NCBI RefSeq assembly: GCF_053574225.1
Contig: NC_135616.1
Location: 48,209,001 to 48,273,000, forward strand
DNA: 64,000 nucleotides
From: Canis aureus
Taxonomy: Eukaryota; Chordata; Mammalia; Carnivora; Canidae
Direction of reading: 5' to 3'
This document shows, piece by piece, positions 23,264-34,718 of this stretch (positions within the stretch are counted from its first letter, which is position 1; every line of letters begins with the position of its first letter). Both the position numbers and the translations under genes were made by a program. The notes under the pieces are model-generated. The model worked only from the letters and a program-made list of their open reading frames with translations, was not told where the DNA came from and did no database searches.

Positions 23264-23338
23264 CAGTCTATGATTTATTTTTTATTTTTTTTATTTTATT
23301 TTATTTTTTATTTATTTTTTTTTTCAGTCTATGATTTA
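23264..23338 (-). mobile_element. Tail-only retroinsertion candidate 2
   Basis: Direct repeat cagtctatgattta at 23264-23277 and 23325-23338 (14/14) flanks 47 bp made only of T with scattered A. No SINE or L1 body. Confidence 0.75.
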
Positions 23339-25129
23339 TGTTCCCTGTCCTCACCCCAGGCCTTTAGACCATGAGAATGGTTTGTATCTGTGGACTTTTC
23401 CTTGAAGGGTATATGGACTGAGACCAAAAATATCCATCCTAGTTCTTGCTTGAGTCAAAGCTTCACTGTGACATGTGTGAACTGAAATATTTTAGGATCC
23501 ATGACAACATACTACTTTACATGAATGGGTGGCTCAAGAATAATTAGATCCTATTGCCTTCTTCTGAAATAGATTTTCTGCCTGACTGAGAAGGAAATTC
23601 TAACTCCTAACACAACCATGAGTCTATCATGTGTGATTTTATGATAAGTCTTTTTGATATAGGAATGACTACATGGGGATGGTGAACATAAATATTGAAA
23701 ACCCTGTGAAAACACAGGGGAAAAGTTACTAATCAATGATTGTAAATAATTGGGGGAGGGGGATCAAGTTAGTCTTTCATCCCTGATAAGAGAATCTGAG
23801 AAACTACAGAACGAAGAGGGGAGAAATAGTTTCCCAAACTCAATCCATATAGCAGAATATGAAAAAATAAGAGGAGAACAGATATCTTTAAAACAAACAA
23901 AAAAAAGCCAAATGTATGATAATTAATACAAGTTAAATGTATCAGTCTAACAATGTAAATGGATTCACTTTCTATTCCTTTAACGTGAAAAACTTTCAGG
24001 TTGGTTTAAAATGGAAACAAAACGTAAATCCCATAACAGATTGTTCACACGGACTATACTTAAAATAAGGAAAATGAGTTGTTAAAAATAAAGAAATGAG
24101 AAGGTTTATTAGATGGACACAAAATAAGGGAAAACAGAGGCCCTGATATTAACAGTCATTATGTTTCTCTTCACTCACTTCCATGTTTACATCCTTGTCT
24201 GTGGCTGGTGGTTTCCTAGACACTGATGCTGTAACCCCGTAAAACAAAATTCACACCCTAATTGAACGCACTTTGTTCAACTGAACTAAACAAATAATTA
24301 CATAATGTAAAGTTACATAATGGTCACAGCTAAAGAGGAAACCAAAGTGAGGTAAAGGAGGCTGAGGGAGACAGCCGTGCAGGAGGGAATGTTCTGGGAG
24401 GAAGTGATACTTGTTCAGGGAGCTGCATGAAGTGAATGAGAGCCGGGTAGTTATTTGTGAGTGAGCTGATGGTCTAGAACAGTACTCCTCGAAGTGTGGT
24501 CCACGCAATGTTTGCTTCCAGATCAGAATAAGGTAAGGAGACTGTTCCAGAGTGTAAACCAGCCGCGTTGTGAAGCACAATCTTCAGGCTGGCTTGCATT
24601 TTGTTTCTTATTCAAGGCTGTCTTGTGGGGCGAAGCAGTGTGTCTGGTTGCATTCTGGCTTGTTGTCACTGATGTTTACCGTGTTGCGCTGTGGGTGACA
24701 CCGGGAGACAGAGGGGATGAAGGACAAAGGCCTGAGGCAAAAGCATAATTAGCATATCAGGCAAAGGAGACCCGTGGAGTAGGCAAAGCTAAATATGTAT
24801 ACTTAGCTACACAAAACAGTTATTTGACTTTAATAATTACATTTTAATTATTTAAATAATTAAGGTTAGATAATAGATAACGTCGGATATTAATGTTCAA
24901 AATCTGTAAAGATTTTTGTCTCAAATTCACGACTTGTATGAATATTTGTAATTTTCACCTAGAGCTCCACTTTACGTCTGATAAGCATACAAAGCATGAC
25001 ATCCTCCAAACTCCAGCTCCTTGGGTCCTGCCCTCTTGGGCTATAATCTGTCACCGCCGTCTTCCTACTGCAGGGATTGTTGTGCTAGTTCCTTAGATGT
25101 TTTCCCTGCTTCTCCCATTCCTCTCTCCC
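23339..25129. other. Unique DNA
   Basis: No gene or clear repeat. 24480-24515 (aagtgtggtccacgcaatg) may be a scrap of a MER5-like element. Confidence 0.4.
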
Positions 25130-25400
25130 AGTCTGTTCTCCACTTGGACTCCAGAGTATTTTTGTGTTAAAATGTTCTATGAAGTGTTCAATCACAGCAA
25201 TACTGCTCAAACTCCTTGTTGGTTTTCCATTTCGTTCAGAGTAAAAACGGAAGTCCTTGCACTGGCTTATAAAGCCTGCATGGTCTAGAACATGCCAATT
25301 CTCGAATTTTATCTCCTACCCCATGCTTCCTGGGTTCTAGCCACTTTGGCCTCTTGGCTATTCTTTGAACAGCCCAAACACACCCATAGTAAGAAGGCAT
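25130..25400 (+). mobile_element. L2/CR1-like fragment
   Basis: Order of ctcaaactccttgttggttt, tccatttcgttcagagtaaa, aaagcctgcatggtctagaa and tctagccactttggcctctt recalls a common ancient LINE (L2/CR1 class) segment. Family name is uncertain. Confidence 0.5.
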
Positions 25401-26780
25401 CTGAGAGTATCTCAGAAGTCAGGCTGAAAGGACTTTTCTTTTATGGGGAGAGGTAGTGAGGGCTAGAGAGAAGTGGATGTTTGGGGGTGGGGTGGGCTAG
25501 CAGGGTGTGCGAAGTGACCACTTGGGCAGGAAAGAGCCTCTAAAGGGGAGGATGTTCTGCATGTCAGTACTCACAAAAGCCTGCTGCGGCTTAGAGGCAG
25601 CCAAAGTCCTGGAGCTTGGGGGAAAGGAGGGAAGCCTGATAGAGTCTAATCAAGTTAAATTAGTGGGCAGTTTTCCAGATTGGTCAGTGGGGACCACCAG
25701 TTCAGCTAATCATTTGTGGGAATTGGGAGGGTCTGTATCTGGCCGGGCCACAGGTCCTCAAAGAGGTCGTCCAGAGCCCTGTCTAATCCTATCACATAGA
25801 GCTGGGGTGGTTCTCTGAAGGCAGCAATTTCCGAGAACACAAAAGGGTGGGAGGGGATTTCTTGCCCTTCACCGTTTTCCAGATGCCCAGACTAAAGTTC
25901 CACCTTGTTAGCCCATGGGAGATTGGTCCCAGGGAGGCTGAACCCCAGCTTCAAGACGGAAGAATGACGGCTTTAGGACGATCCCTGAGCTAGCTGCATC
26001 CTCCACAACGTGGTGCCCCTAGAGAACTTGAGGGGAGGGCATCCTCTAACATTCTGCTCCCAGATCTGAGTCACCTGGAAGCATTAGCCTGCCTCCTCCA
26101 CCATCCTGACTCTCACTCTGCCCCCTTTTCCTTGGGTCACTGAAAGAGACAGATGAAAGGTGATTCAACAGGGGGAGTCAGAATACGTATTTCTTATTGT
26201 ATTCATTGCTCTGCCAACCAGCGTCATATGTTATTACTAGAGCTAAAACAGTGATGATTTGAGTCTTAAATCATTTACTCTACCAAAAGAAATCTGGAAT
26301 TAAGTTGGTTATGTTTTCTTCCATTTAAATGGCTCGCTCGGGGAGCCAGCCCTGTTTTTGAAACCTAGTTTGGCACCAACTCACAGGATTCTGTAGATCT
26401 TATTAAATACATAAATCTTCTGTTTTCAAAAGCACTGCTTTCTGTGAACAAAGCACCTCAGGTTCTGACCCTATATTTTAAAGGAGAAGAATCTTGGGAA
26501 ATGCTAGGAGTATACTGATCTTAGCTAGAAAATATTGACATTTGGAGCATGGAGGTAGTGGAGAAGCCTTATCCAGGCCACATCCAGCTGACCAGGTAAT
26601 GTACAAGTTGTATTTATAGAGAAACACCTTGGGGCATCAGTGCCATGAGCATCCTCTCCTAGGCTCCCCTGTGATGATTCTGAAATATGTGGGAAAGTCA
26701 GGTGGTCCCAGAAAAGAAGGGTTGAACTGAACCGGCCTAATGGTCTGGCGCTTGGCAACGTTTTTCAACGAGCAATAAAA
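25401..26780. other. Unique DNA
   Basis: No recognised element; somewhat GC-richer than the window average around 25440-26050. The 103-codon frame at 25507-25818 has no family resemblance. Confidence 0.4.
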
Positions 26781-27135
26781 ATAGTGCCTTACACTTGTCT
26801 GGAATTTATACTTTACAAAGTGCTTTTAAATATACCATGTCATTAAATTTCACAACAATTTAGCAAGAAAGAAATTATCGTCTCCATTTTGTTGATGAGT
26901 AATAAGAGCTATTATCTATTTCACACTTATTTCTTGCCAGGCACCATGCTAAGCACTCATTTAATCCTCACAACGATCTTATGACGTGTGTGCTATTATT
27001 ATCCCGCTAATACACAGATTGAAATTTAGGCTTGGAAAAATTAAGGGATTTGCCTATGGTCGGGCAACTCGTAAGTGGCAGAGTGGAGATTTGAACCCAT
27101 GTTTTCCTAACTTGTAGTACTCTAACCTGTGGCCT
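26781..27135 (-). mobile_element. MIR, one clear and one partial copy
   Basis: 26895-27135 follows the MIR reverse strand closely: gccaggcaccatgctaagca, catttaatcctcacaacgat, attattatcccgctaataca and agtggcagagtggagatttg. 26781-26890 repeats the tttacaaagtgcttttaa / cattaaatttcacaacaa part and looks like a second truncated copy. Confidence 0.75.
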
Positions 27136-28484
27136 TCACACCCTTTTGTGCCACATAATTTTAAAATTATCTATGTACCACTGTAGTACCATGTACATTA
27201 AAAACATACAAAAAAAAAAAAAAAGAAATTTAAAGACAGAAGACCGAAAAACTAAAATGCAGATAGAAGTCCCAATAGTTTCTCCTCACATGCTAACGGA
27301 ATACCTGGTACTTCACCTTGACCAGTGCACTCTTCTAGGGAGGCGCCCGGGCTGAACGTGAGGAGGAGAAAACAAGGCTCACTGTACTGGTCACTGGCCC
27401 ACGATCCACAGTCAGTACAAGATTTAGTGGCATCTCTGACTCTGCCTTATAACCTTTGTCAGCAGGACCTTTGTCATCATTATATCCTACTGCCTTTCAG
27501 TCGCCTCTAGCCATGGTATTCATCACATTCTTGCGCTTGGCTGGATGCATATGCCCCCAGCATGGGCCCAAAGACCTACCCCTGTCAGAGTAGCTCCCTC
27601 TTCAGACTCTGTGAGGAGTAAGAGATGCTAGCAGTCTAGCTACTGTAATTATTTGTATGAATCAGGCCAAAGTTCTCCTTAAGGCCAGTTTCTTTGGGCA
27701 GAGGACTTTTTCTGCTTTCACTGGATAGTTGCTAACCTCTCCCCAAATGGGTTCTCTGGAGGGCTACCTGTTGAGCATGGTTCAACATAGATTTATGATT
27801 TGTTTTGGGGAATAGAGTTTGCATTTGACTAAACTTTTCTTTGAGGCTGAGCAGTCCCAAATTTCATGTCTATCACTTTACTCGGCGCTTTTGCAAAGTT
27901 CCAGTGATTCTATGAGTTTACTTTCATATGAACAGTATAGACTGCGGCTCTAGGCATTCACATACTCAAACAAATGTGATTGTGCTTAAGGTGCAAGTGT
28001 CCTCAGCCCACAGAATTCTTTGTTTGGAGCCATCAGGGCAAGGTAACAGAGTGGAGAAGCCCCTGGGCATGGGACAAAGCACCTGGAATTGTGCTTTTTC
28101 CAGAAGGGCATCTGAACATGAATAAACTATATCTCATCCCCAGGTGTCCTCAGCCAAGAGTCCACTAGGGACTGCTGCACACACAGTGGAGACAGCAGTC
28201 TTCAAGTTTCGGACTCCGAGAAGGCCACCAATGGCCTGCTATTGCTTTATCCAGCTTCTCATTCCATGGGCTCCAAACTTTTACCTTCAAGAGTCATTTA
28301 AAAACCTCCCAGCTCTAGCCATTTATTTTCTCAAAGCAGTGCAATCTCACCAAACAGAATACAAAGCAGATGATAACAGAAGTAATATAATCATTTCTTA
28401 CATTTCATTTGCTTCAAGGAGTAGTTTATTGAGAAGAGGAGCCACTAGTGCTGCAAAATGTTTGACTTGATCCGGTCTAGTTTG
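27136..28484. other. Unique DNA
   Basis: An A-run at about 27211-27225 without flanking direct repeats. No gene recognised. Confidence 0.4.
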
Positions 28485-28620
28485 TTCAACAGCATATTAA
28501 ATTCCCTCCATGGGCCAAGCACAATGCCATGCGCTGGACAGTCAGATGAGGAACAGACAAGGTCTCTGTCCTTCAGGGTCTGGAGGTGATGACAGTCTGG
28601 GAGAGAAGGCACTCATAGTC
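28485..28620 (+). mobile_element. L2-like fragment
   Basis: Contains gggccaagcacaatgccatg, ctggacagtcagatgaggaa and acaaggtctctgtccttcag, the L2 consensus order; strongly diverged. Confidence 0.5.
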
Positions 28621-29254
28621 AGTTGCATTACAGGGCAGGTGTGGTGTGTGCTGGCAGCGGGTCAGACCATAACCCTGGGGAAGTTCATACCAAGTGCTTC
28701 CTTTGTTAACTCCCTTTATGTCAGCCACTGCTGACACTGAGGGTGGGCCAGACGCTTCCTGCTAGAGTAAAAATAAATTCCTGTGGGTACTCTGGGATAA
28801 TAACACTGGGGTCTCAGGATAACTAGAACGGTGCCTTCCCCCTGCCCTCCTCAGGGCTTTATGCTTGCATCACTGTTGGAAGATGTGTCATGTCTTCTTT
28901 AGCGATGGGCCTCTTAATCTAATAGCAGTGACAATGACTAATCCCTCACTTGGCTTCTTCAAGTGCTCTCTGGGGGAAGCTGAGTAGAGGCCCTAAAGAG
29001 CTGGCCTATCTCCATGGTGCAGAAAGGGAGTTTTCATATTTATTCCTTTAGAGCATCCAGCTCCAGCCATCTGCTTCTTTTTCACTGACCCTTGGGAAAT
29101 GTGATTTGTCATGCTTTAGCTCATCCTGTGGGCCTAACCCACACCAGAATGATAATAAACACAAAATATATGTGATCCCTCTGACCACCTATCTACACTA
29201 GCACCCACCATCCTGTGTTTTATCTCTTCCCTGCTGTGCCCTGATGTATGATAT
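28621..29254. other. Unique DNA
   Basis: Nothing recognised. Confidence 0.4.
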
Positions 29255-29405
29255 CTTTATGTGTTTCTGTGCTTGTGGTCTGCCTCCCCTGCTAGGGTGT
29301 AGCTGCCTGGCAGCAGGGTGCTGATCTGGTTGGGTCCACTGTTGTGGGTTCATAGGACCCCACCTGGCCCAATAACTGTTGGTTGGTTAGTTAAGTGAAT
29401 GGACA
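29255..29405 (+). mobile_element. L2 3' end, diverged
   Basis: gtggtctgcctcccctgcta, gggtgtagctgcctggcagc and the end ggttggttagttaagtgaat follow the L2 3'-end layout. Confidence 0.5.
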
Positions 29406-30296
29406 GAGGAACAAACAGATGAACATCTTACTCTGTGATTATCTTGCACAGAGGCTAATCCTATTTAATTCTTACCAGAAAGGAGCTGTGATATTCAAGG
29501 AAATCCAAGGTTGCCTCTATAGTCACAATCCTTCTTTCACTTCATTGAGTTGCATGTCCACAAAACCATGTAGACCATTCACTAGTGTTGTCTGGGGGAC
29601 TCTGAATTAACAGAATGACCTTCATATGTTCCAGACATCAAGGCTCCCCCAGAGGAGGCAATTTTTCTGGGTGACAACGTGTTCACAATATTAGGATCAC
29701 TGATAACCCCTCAGGGAAAGGTCTTTCCATCGTGTTTTAAGCAATCTTTTTGCTTTGTTTTGTTTTTGTTTTTTAAACAAGAAACAATGACTCCTCGTGT
29801 TATTTCAGGTAATGATGTAAGTGTGGAGGAGGGTGTGTGGTTGTCATTATATATATAACTGAAGAATGTAGTGAAATATGAACAATCAGGGCTTAAACGA
29901 ATGGTTCTGGATGGAAGAAAATTGCTATAGCAAAAAATGGTGGATTTGCTCAGCTAGTTGCTACATGCATATATCTGTTGCTCTCTCATTTCTCCTAACC
30001 CTCAATTCTAGATATCAATGTAAATATGAATATTGGGATAGATGTCTCTGTCTACCTTATAGCCTCTGCTGACTCATTTGTTCTTTTACCACATCACTTC
30101 ATCTCACACAGGTCCCTCATGATGATCCTCCCAACCTTTTTCTCTCTACATCAGGATCTTTGTAAGGACACACAAATTGAAAGTCTTCATTCTCTCATTG
30201 AAATTAGGAAAGATATTTCCCTCGCTTACTTTTTCTTTGAGCATTTACTTCAGAAAACTCTAGTTATAAGGGCATTCATTCTCTTCTCCGAAGTGG
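29406..30296. other. Unique DNA
   Basis: No element recognised; the short open frames lack any family resemblance. Confidence 0.4.
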
Positions 30297-30310
30297 ATGT
30301 AAATCCTTTT

Positions 30311-30348
<38 letters not shown>

Positions 30349-30471
30349 AGAAAGAGAATGGAGAGAGGCAGAGGGAGAGGGAGAAGCAGGATCCCTGCTC
30401 AGTGGTACTCTGGGACCATGACCTGAGCCAAAGGCAAACATCTAACCCACTGAGCCACCCAGGTTCCCTGT
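30311..30471 (-). mobile_element. Carnivore SINE, reverse orientation
   Basis: A T-run of more than 30 bases (to 30347), then GAGAAAGAGAATGGAGAGAG, agggagaagcaggatccctg and head complement gagccacccaggttccct. Target-site duplication 30297-30310 and 30472-30485 (13/14). Confidence 0.95.
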
Positions 30472-30485
30472 ATGTAAATCGTTTT

Positions 30486-31014
30486 GAAGATGGATAGGAC
30501 TTATGTCAATTTGCGGACCAGGCATGTCTTCTGCAAGGACCAGGGAGCCATCTTTTTGGAATGTGAACCTCAGAAGAGTGAGGGCCTCCATCTCCTGGTT
30601 TCTGTGACAGGTTAGAAGCCTAACTTCAGTGGGTTCATTGACCCATATTTCCAATCTCCCTCCTGCCATAAAGATGTGAGAAACTTGTTTTTCCTTTGGA
30701 GAAAGCCAATTAGCTAACACAGATGGTTACCCCAATACCAAGTACAGTTAGGATAAACTCTGGATAACAAGTGGTGCTGGCAATTTGTCATACTGAGGAC
30801 TAGTTACTCTTTATCTTGAGAACATCTGTGCAACAAGTTGTATCTGCTTAGCTATATAAAAGGGTAAGATTTCTTTCTATCTTTGCAATCTCTGGGTGGG
30901 TTGCCTGTGGTGCTCCTCCTTCTGGCTTAATGATTAACAATAACAAAGGTGCTTTCTTTCTCTATTGTCTTTGTAAAGAGGTTTTCTGCATTGGACAGAG
31001 ACTTTGTTTCTTTG
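30486..31014. other. Unique DNA
   Basis: Nothing recognised. Confidence 0.4.
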
Positions 31015-31016
31015 GG

Positions 31017-31189
31017 TTTTTAAAAAATATTTATGTAATCATGAGAGACACAGAGAGAGACAGAGACATAGGCAGAGGGAGAAGCAGGCTCCCTGTGGGG
31101 AGCCCAATGCAGGACTTCATCCCAGGACCCCAGGATCATGTCCTGAGCCAAAGACAGACACTCAACCACTGAGCCACTCAGGCGTCCCT
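31017..31189 (-). mobile_element. SINEC_Cf-type SINE, reverse orientation
   Basis: Tail complement with TTTATGTAATCATGAG, agaagcaggctccctgtggg, ggaccccaggatcatgtcct and head complement ccactcaggcgtccct. No sure target-site duplication. Confidence 0.9.
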
Positions 31190-32524
31190 GAAGACTTTTT
31201 TATTTATATTTTCCCTAGCACCTTTCACTTTTACCTCTCTCATGGCTACCTGCCTATTTTCCTTTTCCTCATTCAAATTCCTTTGAGAAAGACTATTATT
31301 ATCCAGCTCTCCTTTTGGAGCAAGGCAACCAACATACAAAATGGCTGCCAAAGGGCAAAGTGCCTGCCCTTACTCCAACTGGGAAGCCGAGGTAAAGCTG
31401 AGTCTTCAGTCCACTTATTGTATGATGTCTACTCCATTGTGGGGATTGTGTTTGAGATGGATTCTATTTGTGGTGGTGTGCCAGCAAATATTTTTGACAT
31501 GAACACATACCTACTGGCTTATCACCTGAGGCTCAAGTTGGCAATTAGAATTTAAACTTTAGACAGGCTTACCCAATTTCTCACAGAGAAAGAAATCCAA
31601 CTCAGCTCTAGAATTCGGGTTCTACTCATAGCGTTAGGGAGCCAACTTATAACCTAAGACACTAGCTACAAAGAAGACCATGAGGAATGGGCAGGTAAAT
31701 AGGACCCCATCCGGGAAAATCACTCAATGAGCAGCATATTGTTCTGGTAGCAATAGTAGCATTTTTACAGGAAAGGGGAACATTTGGTATATAATATTCA
31801 CCAGGAAAGAAAGGATGTAGATTATAGCAGAGAAAAGAATGGAAACTGGGAGGAAACACCAAGTACACTATGGAGAAAAACAGGAGGACATGAGACCCAG
31901 AAGATGAATGAGCAGAAGCAGCAGAAAGTGACGTTCTACATTCAGATGATGGGATGGGAGGAGGGAGCCATTGCCTGGGTCAAATCACCTGCAGTGATTT
32001 TAAGTGCTATGGATACTTAGCATGTATTTTAAAGGTTTAAGTAGAATCATGTTTCTTTAACAAAATATTCTGTGATTCCCTCCTTTGATGGCATAGGTTT
32101 TGGGTTATGACCACTGTGCTCTGTGAAACTTCCCTCTCTAGAAGAACCTCATGCGGTTTCATAAAATTGTTTTTGTCTCTGGGATGGAGATTTATTGGTT
32201 CTCTGCATGGCCGGGAAATCATCCTGTTTGGACTATGGAGAGTCTTGATTACCCCTTCCAAATTAGTTTGTTCTTTCTCTATTGGAACTTTCCATCAGTA
32301 CAGTTCACCAGGCATAAGGCTGTTTATCCAGAAAGTGGAATGCCTCCAGGCTGTGCAGACAGCCATCTCCCAGAGGGCATATCATTCCTTACTTTATCCT
32401 CACAAAGGAAATGATGGAGAAAGGAAACAAACACATATTGAAGCGTACTATGTTCCGGCCCTTATATGAAGTGCTTTTTGTGAAATGCTTCATTTTATAT
32501 GATGTAGCTACCATTTTATTTATT
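31190..32524. other. Unique DNA
   Basis: No gene recognised. The 183-codon frame 31004-31555 begins inside the SINE and continues into unique sequence without family resemblance. Confidence 0.4.
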
Positions 32525-32880
32525 TATATGTTTATTTATTTATTGAAGTATAGTTGCCATGCAATGTTTCCAATCTAGGACATAGTGATTTGGCAGTTCT
32601 TCCTTTTTTAAAAAAATTTATTTGAAAGAGAGAGAGTGGGGGAGAGGAGGACGAGGAAGGGCAGAGGGAGAAGCAGGCTCCCATCTTGCACGGAGCCCAA
32701 CGACAGGGAGGCATTGGATTCCAGGACCTGAGCTAAAAGCAGATGCTTAACCAACTGAGCCACCCAGGTGCCCCATAGTGATTTGCCAGTTCTATGTATT
32801 ATTCAGTGCTCATCACTATAAGTGTAGTCATGACCTATGACCATACAACTTTGTTATAATATAGATGCCTTTTTAAAAAG
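32525..32880 (-). mobile_element. L1 3' UTR fragment split by a SINE
   Basis: Left piece 32525-32580 (ttgaagtatagttgccatgc) and right piece 32794-32880 (tattcagtgctcatcactat, agtgtagtcatgacctatga) are one antisense L1 3' UTR, similar to the one at 5238. The SINE at 32601-32773 interrupts it. Confidence 0.7.
32601..32773 (-). mobile_element. Carnivore SINE nested in L1
   Basis: Reverse SINE with A/T-rich tail, agagggagaagcaggctccc and head complement tgagccacccaggtgcccc. Target-site duplication of 20 bp at 32581-32600 and 32774-32793 (19/20). The SINE is younger than the L1. Confidence 0.95.
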
Positions 32881-32884
32881 GGTA

Positions 32885-32990
32885 CCTGGCACTCAAAAAG
32901 ACTGAGTAATTTTCCTAAGGGCTACACTGTGTGAAGTGCTGGGACTTGGATTTGAATCCAGCTCTGACTCCAAATGTTTGCTGTTTGCAA
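32885..32990 (-). mobile_element. MIR fragment
   Basis: gactgagtaattttcctaag, gggacttggatttgaatcca and gctctgactccaaatg match the MIR reverse strand. Confidence 0.6.
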
Positions 32991-33089
32991 GACAGCTGAT
33001 TAATATTCATTAGCCTACAGTTAGGCTTGGACTAAAGACAACATATGTCTCTTCTATAAACTTCTGCATTAGTGAGACTAGTCACACAC

Positions 33090-33270
33090 CCTGACCGTGA
33101 GGACAAGGATTTTATTTTGTTAACTGCTGTGTCCCCTGCACCAGTAGCAGTCTCTAACACATACTAAGGGCACAACGAATACTTGGGTTTATTTGTGATT
33201 GAGTGAATCTTTGTACTGTTAGCACAGCATCCAGGACAGAGTGCCGTTCAATATGTATTTGTAGAAATAA
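33090..33270 (+). mobile_element. L2 3' end
   Basis: gtgaggacaaggattttatt, actgctgtgtcccctgcacc and ctaacacatactaagggcac, then a second, tail-like unit (cacagcatccaggacagagt, caatatgtatttgtag). Confidence 0.65.
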
Positions 33271-33773
33271 AATGTCGTTTCCCATCCAATATTGTGAGCA
33301 TTTCAACAGAGATTTTCTATTTTCTAAGTAATGACCCCACCATCTCTAGACTCTTTCTATTTTTCCAAATGAGTTCTATCTACTTTTATGATTTTGTCTT
33401 ATTAAATATGTGAGCCCAATTATTGGTGTCAATCATGAGAAATCATCTAAATGGAATTTATTTTCTTTGATGTTTATGAGGAAACAAAATAGTACTCTTG
33501 ATGGAAAGAAATGTATCTAGTTCCCTTAAAACTGATGCCTAATAGCCTAAAATGGTCAGTTTGGAGATAATGGGTAAACTGCAGTCACTCTGTTGAGAAA
33601 GCCAAATGCTTTCTACAGACCGTTAGGGCAAAGGCAGGAAGATCTATCTATTCATTCCTTGAATCTGTGACTCCCATTTACTCTTAGATTGTTCTTCCTC
33701 AAACTTGTTTTTCGGTCTTAATAAAATCCAAAATACAGTTGAGGGGTACTGAAAAGTCCTTCACGAACAGTAT
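33271..33773. other. Unique DNA with an 80-bp segment recurring at 35210
   Basis: 33534-33613 is identical over 80 bp to 35210-35289. Otherwise no gene or repeat recognised. Confidence 0.85.
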
Positions 33774-33790
33774 AAAAAGTATATATCTCA

Positions 33791-33955
33791 GGGCCACCTG
33801 GTTGGTTCAGTCAGTTAAGCAACTGCTTTCAGCTCAAGTCATAATCCCAAGGTTCTGGGATAGAGCCTCTGTGTTGGGGTCCCTGCTTCTCCCTCTCCCT
33901 CTACCCTTCCCCACACTTGTGTGCACTCTCTCTCAAATAAATAAAATATTTTTAA
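33791..33955 (+). mobile_element. Carnivore SINE
   Basis: Head gccacctggttggttcagtc, body with ctgcttctccctctccctct, tail AAATAAATAAAATATTTTT. Perfect 17-bp target-site duplication aaaaagtatatatctca at 33774-33790 and 33956-33972. Confidence 0.95.
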
Positions 33956-34084
33956 AAAAAGTATATATCTCATTAGGACTAGAAAGGAAACCTATGTTTT
34001 AGGAACCAATGTGAATAATGACAAACATCTGAATCATATTGTGCATTTATTAGAACAACAACTTGCAAAGTTATGTGATGGTTC

Positions 34085-34230
34085 AAGACTTGAACCTGAA
34101 TTTCCATTCTGTCACTTTCTAGCTGTTGACTTTGAGTATCTTGTTTAATTGTTCTGAGTTTTATTCAGTTGTTGATCTTTTTTTTTTTTTAGTTGTTGAT
34201 TTTTAAAATGAAGAAAGTAACGCTTTTTCC
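34085..34230 (+). mobile_element. MIR fragment split by a T-tract
   Basis: cttgaacctgaatttccatt, ctgtcactttctagctgttg and, after the interruption at 34177-34190, tgatttttaaaatgaagaaa follow the sense MIR core. Confidence 0.6.
34167..34200 (-). mobile_element. Tail-only retroinsertion candidate 3
   Basis: agttgttgat at 34167-34176 and 34191-34200 flanks one C and 13 T. It interrupts the MIR, so an empty site can be read from the MIR itself. Confidence 0.6.
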
Positions 34231-34248
34231 TCTGATTTAAAAGATTTT

Positions 34249-34399
34249 TCTTTTCTTTTCTTTTCTTTTCTCTTTTTTAAGTAGGCTCCATGCCCAATGT
34301 GGAGCCCAATCCAGGGCTTGAACTCATGACCTTGAGATTGAGACCTGAGCTGAGATCAAGAGTCAGATGTTAAACCAACTGAGCCACCCAGGCACCGCC
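34249..34399 (-). mobile_element. Carnivore SINE with (TTTTC)n tail
   Basis: Tail complement is (TTTTC)n, then taggctccatgcccaatgtg, tgagacctgagctgagatca and head complement gagccacccaggcacc. Short target-site duplication aaagatttt at 34240-34248 and 34400-34408. Confidence 0.9.
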
Positions 34400-34408
34400 A
34401 AAGATTTT

Positions 34409-34718
34409 CTTAACAAGAAAGAAGGATGTGAAAATGCCAATTAAGTTATTAAAAGATATAAATTATCATTTATATAATCCAACAAACAGGCCTCGTGTAT
34501 TATTGCTTGTGTGTATTTGTGTGGCGGTAAGTCCTACGTGCTCTATGTTAAAAAAAATACCTATGGTTAGACAAAATGAACCAAAATATCCTCTTGTTCC
34601 TATTATTTTTACCTCTAGAGATGTGTCAAGATGGAAGAAAGCCACCTTAAAGCTAATTAGGTTACAATAATTGCTTGCTGTGTTGAACAGGCTTTGGATA
34701 AAATTTGAGTTAATGATT
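34409..34718. other. Unique AT-rich DNA
   Basis: Nothing recognised. Confidence 0.4.

Noticed and set aside
27211..27225. A-run as a sense-strand tail-only insertion
   Set aside because: Flanks show no duplication.
31004..31555. 183-codon open frame, the longest in the window
   Set aside because: It starts within a SINE and continues into unique sequence; no domain, no codon pattern or splice/promoter evidence.
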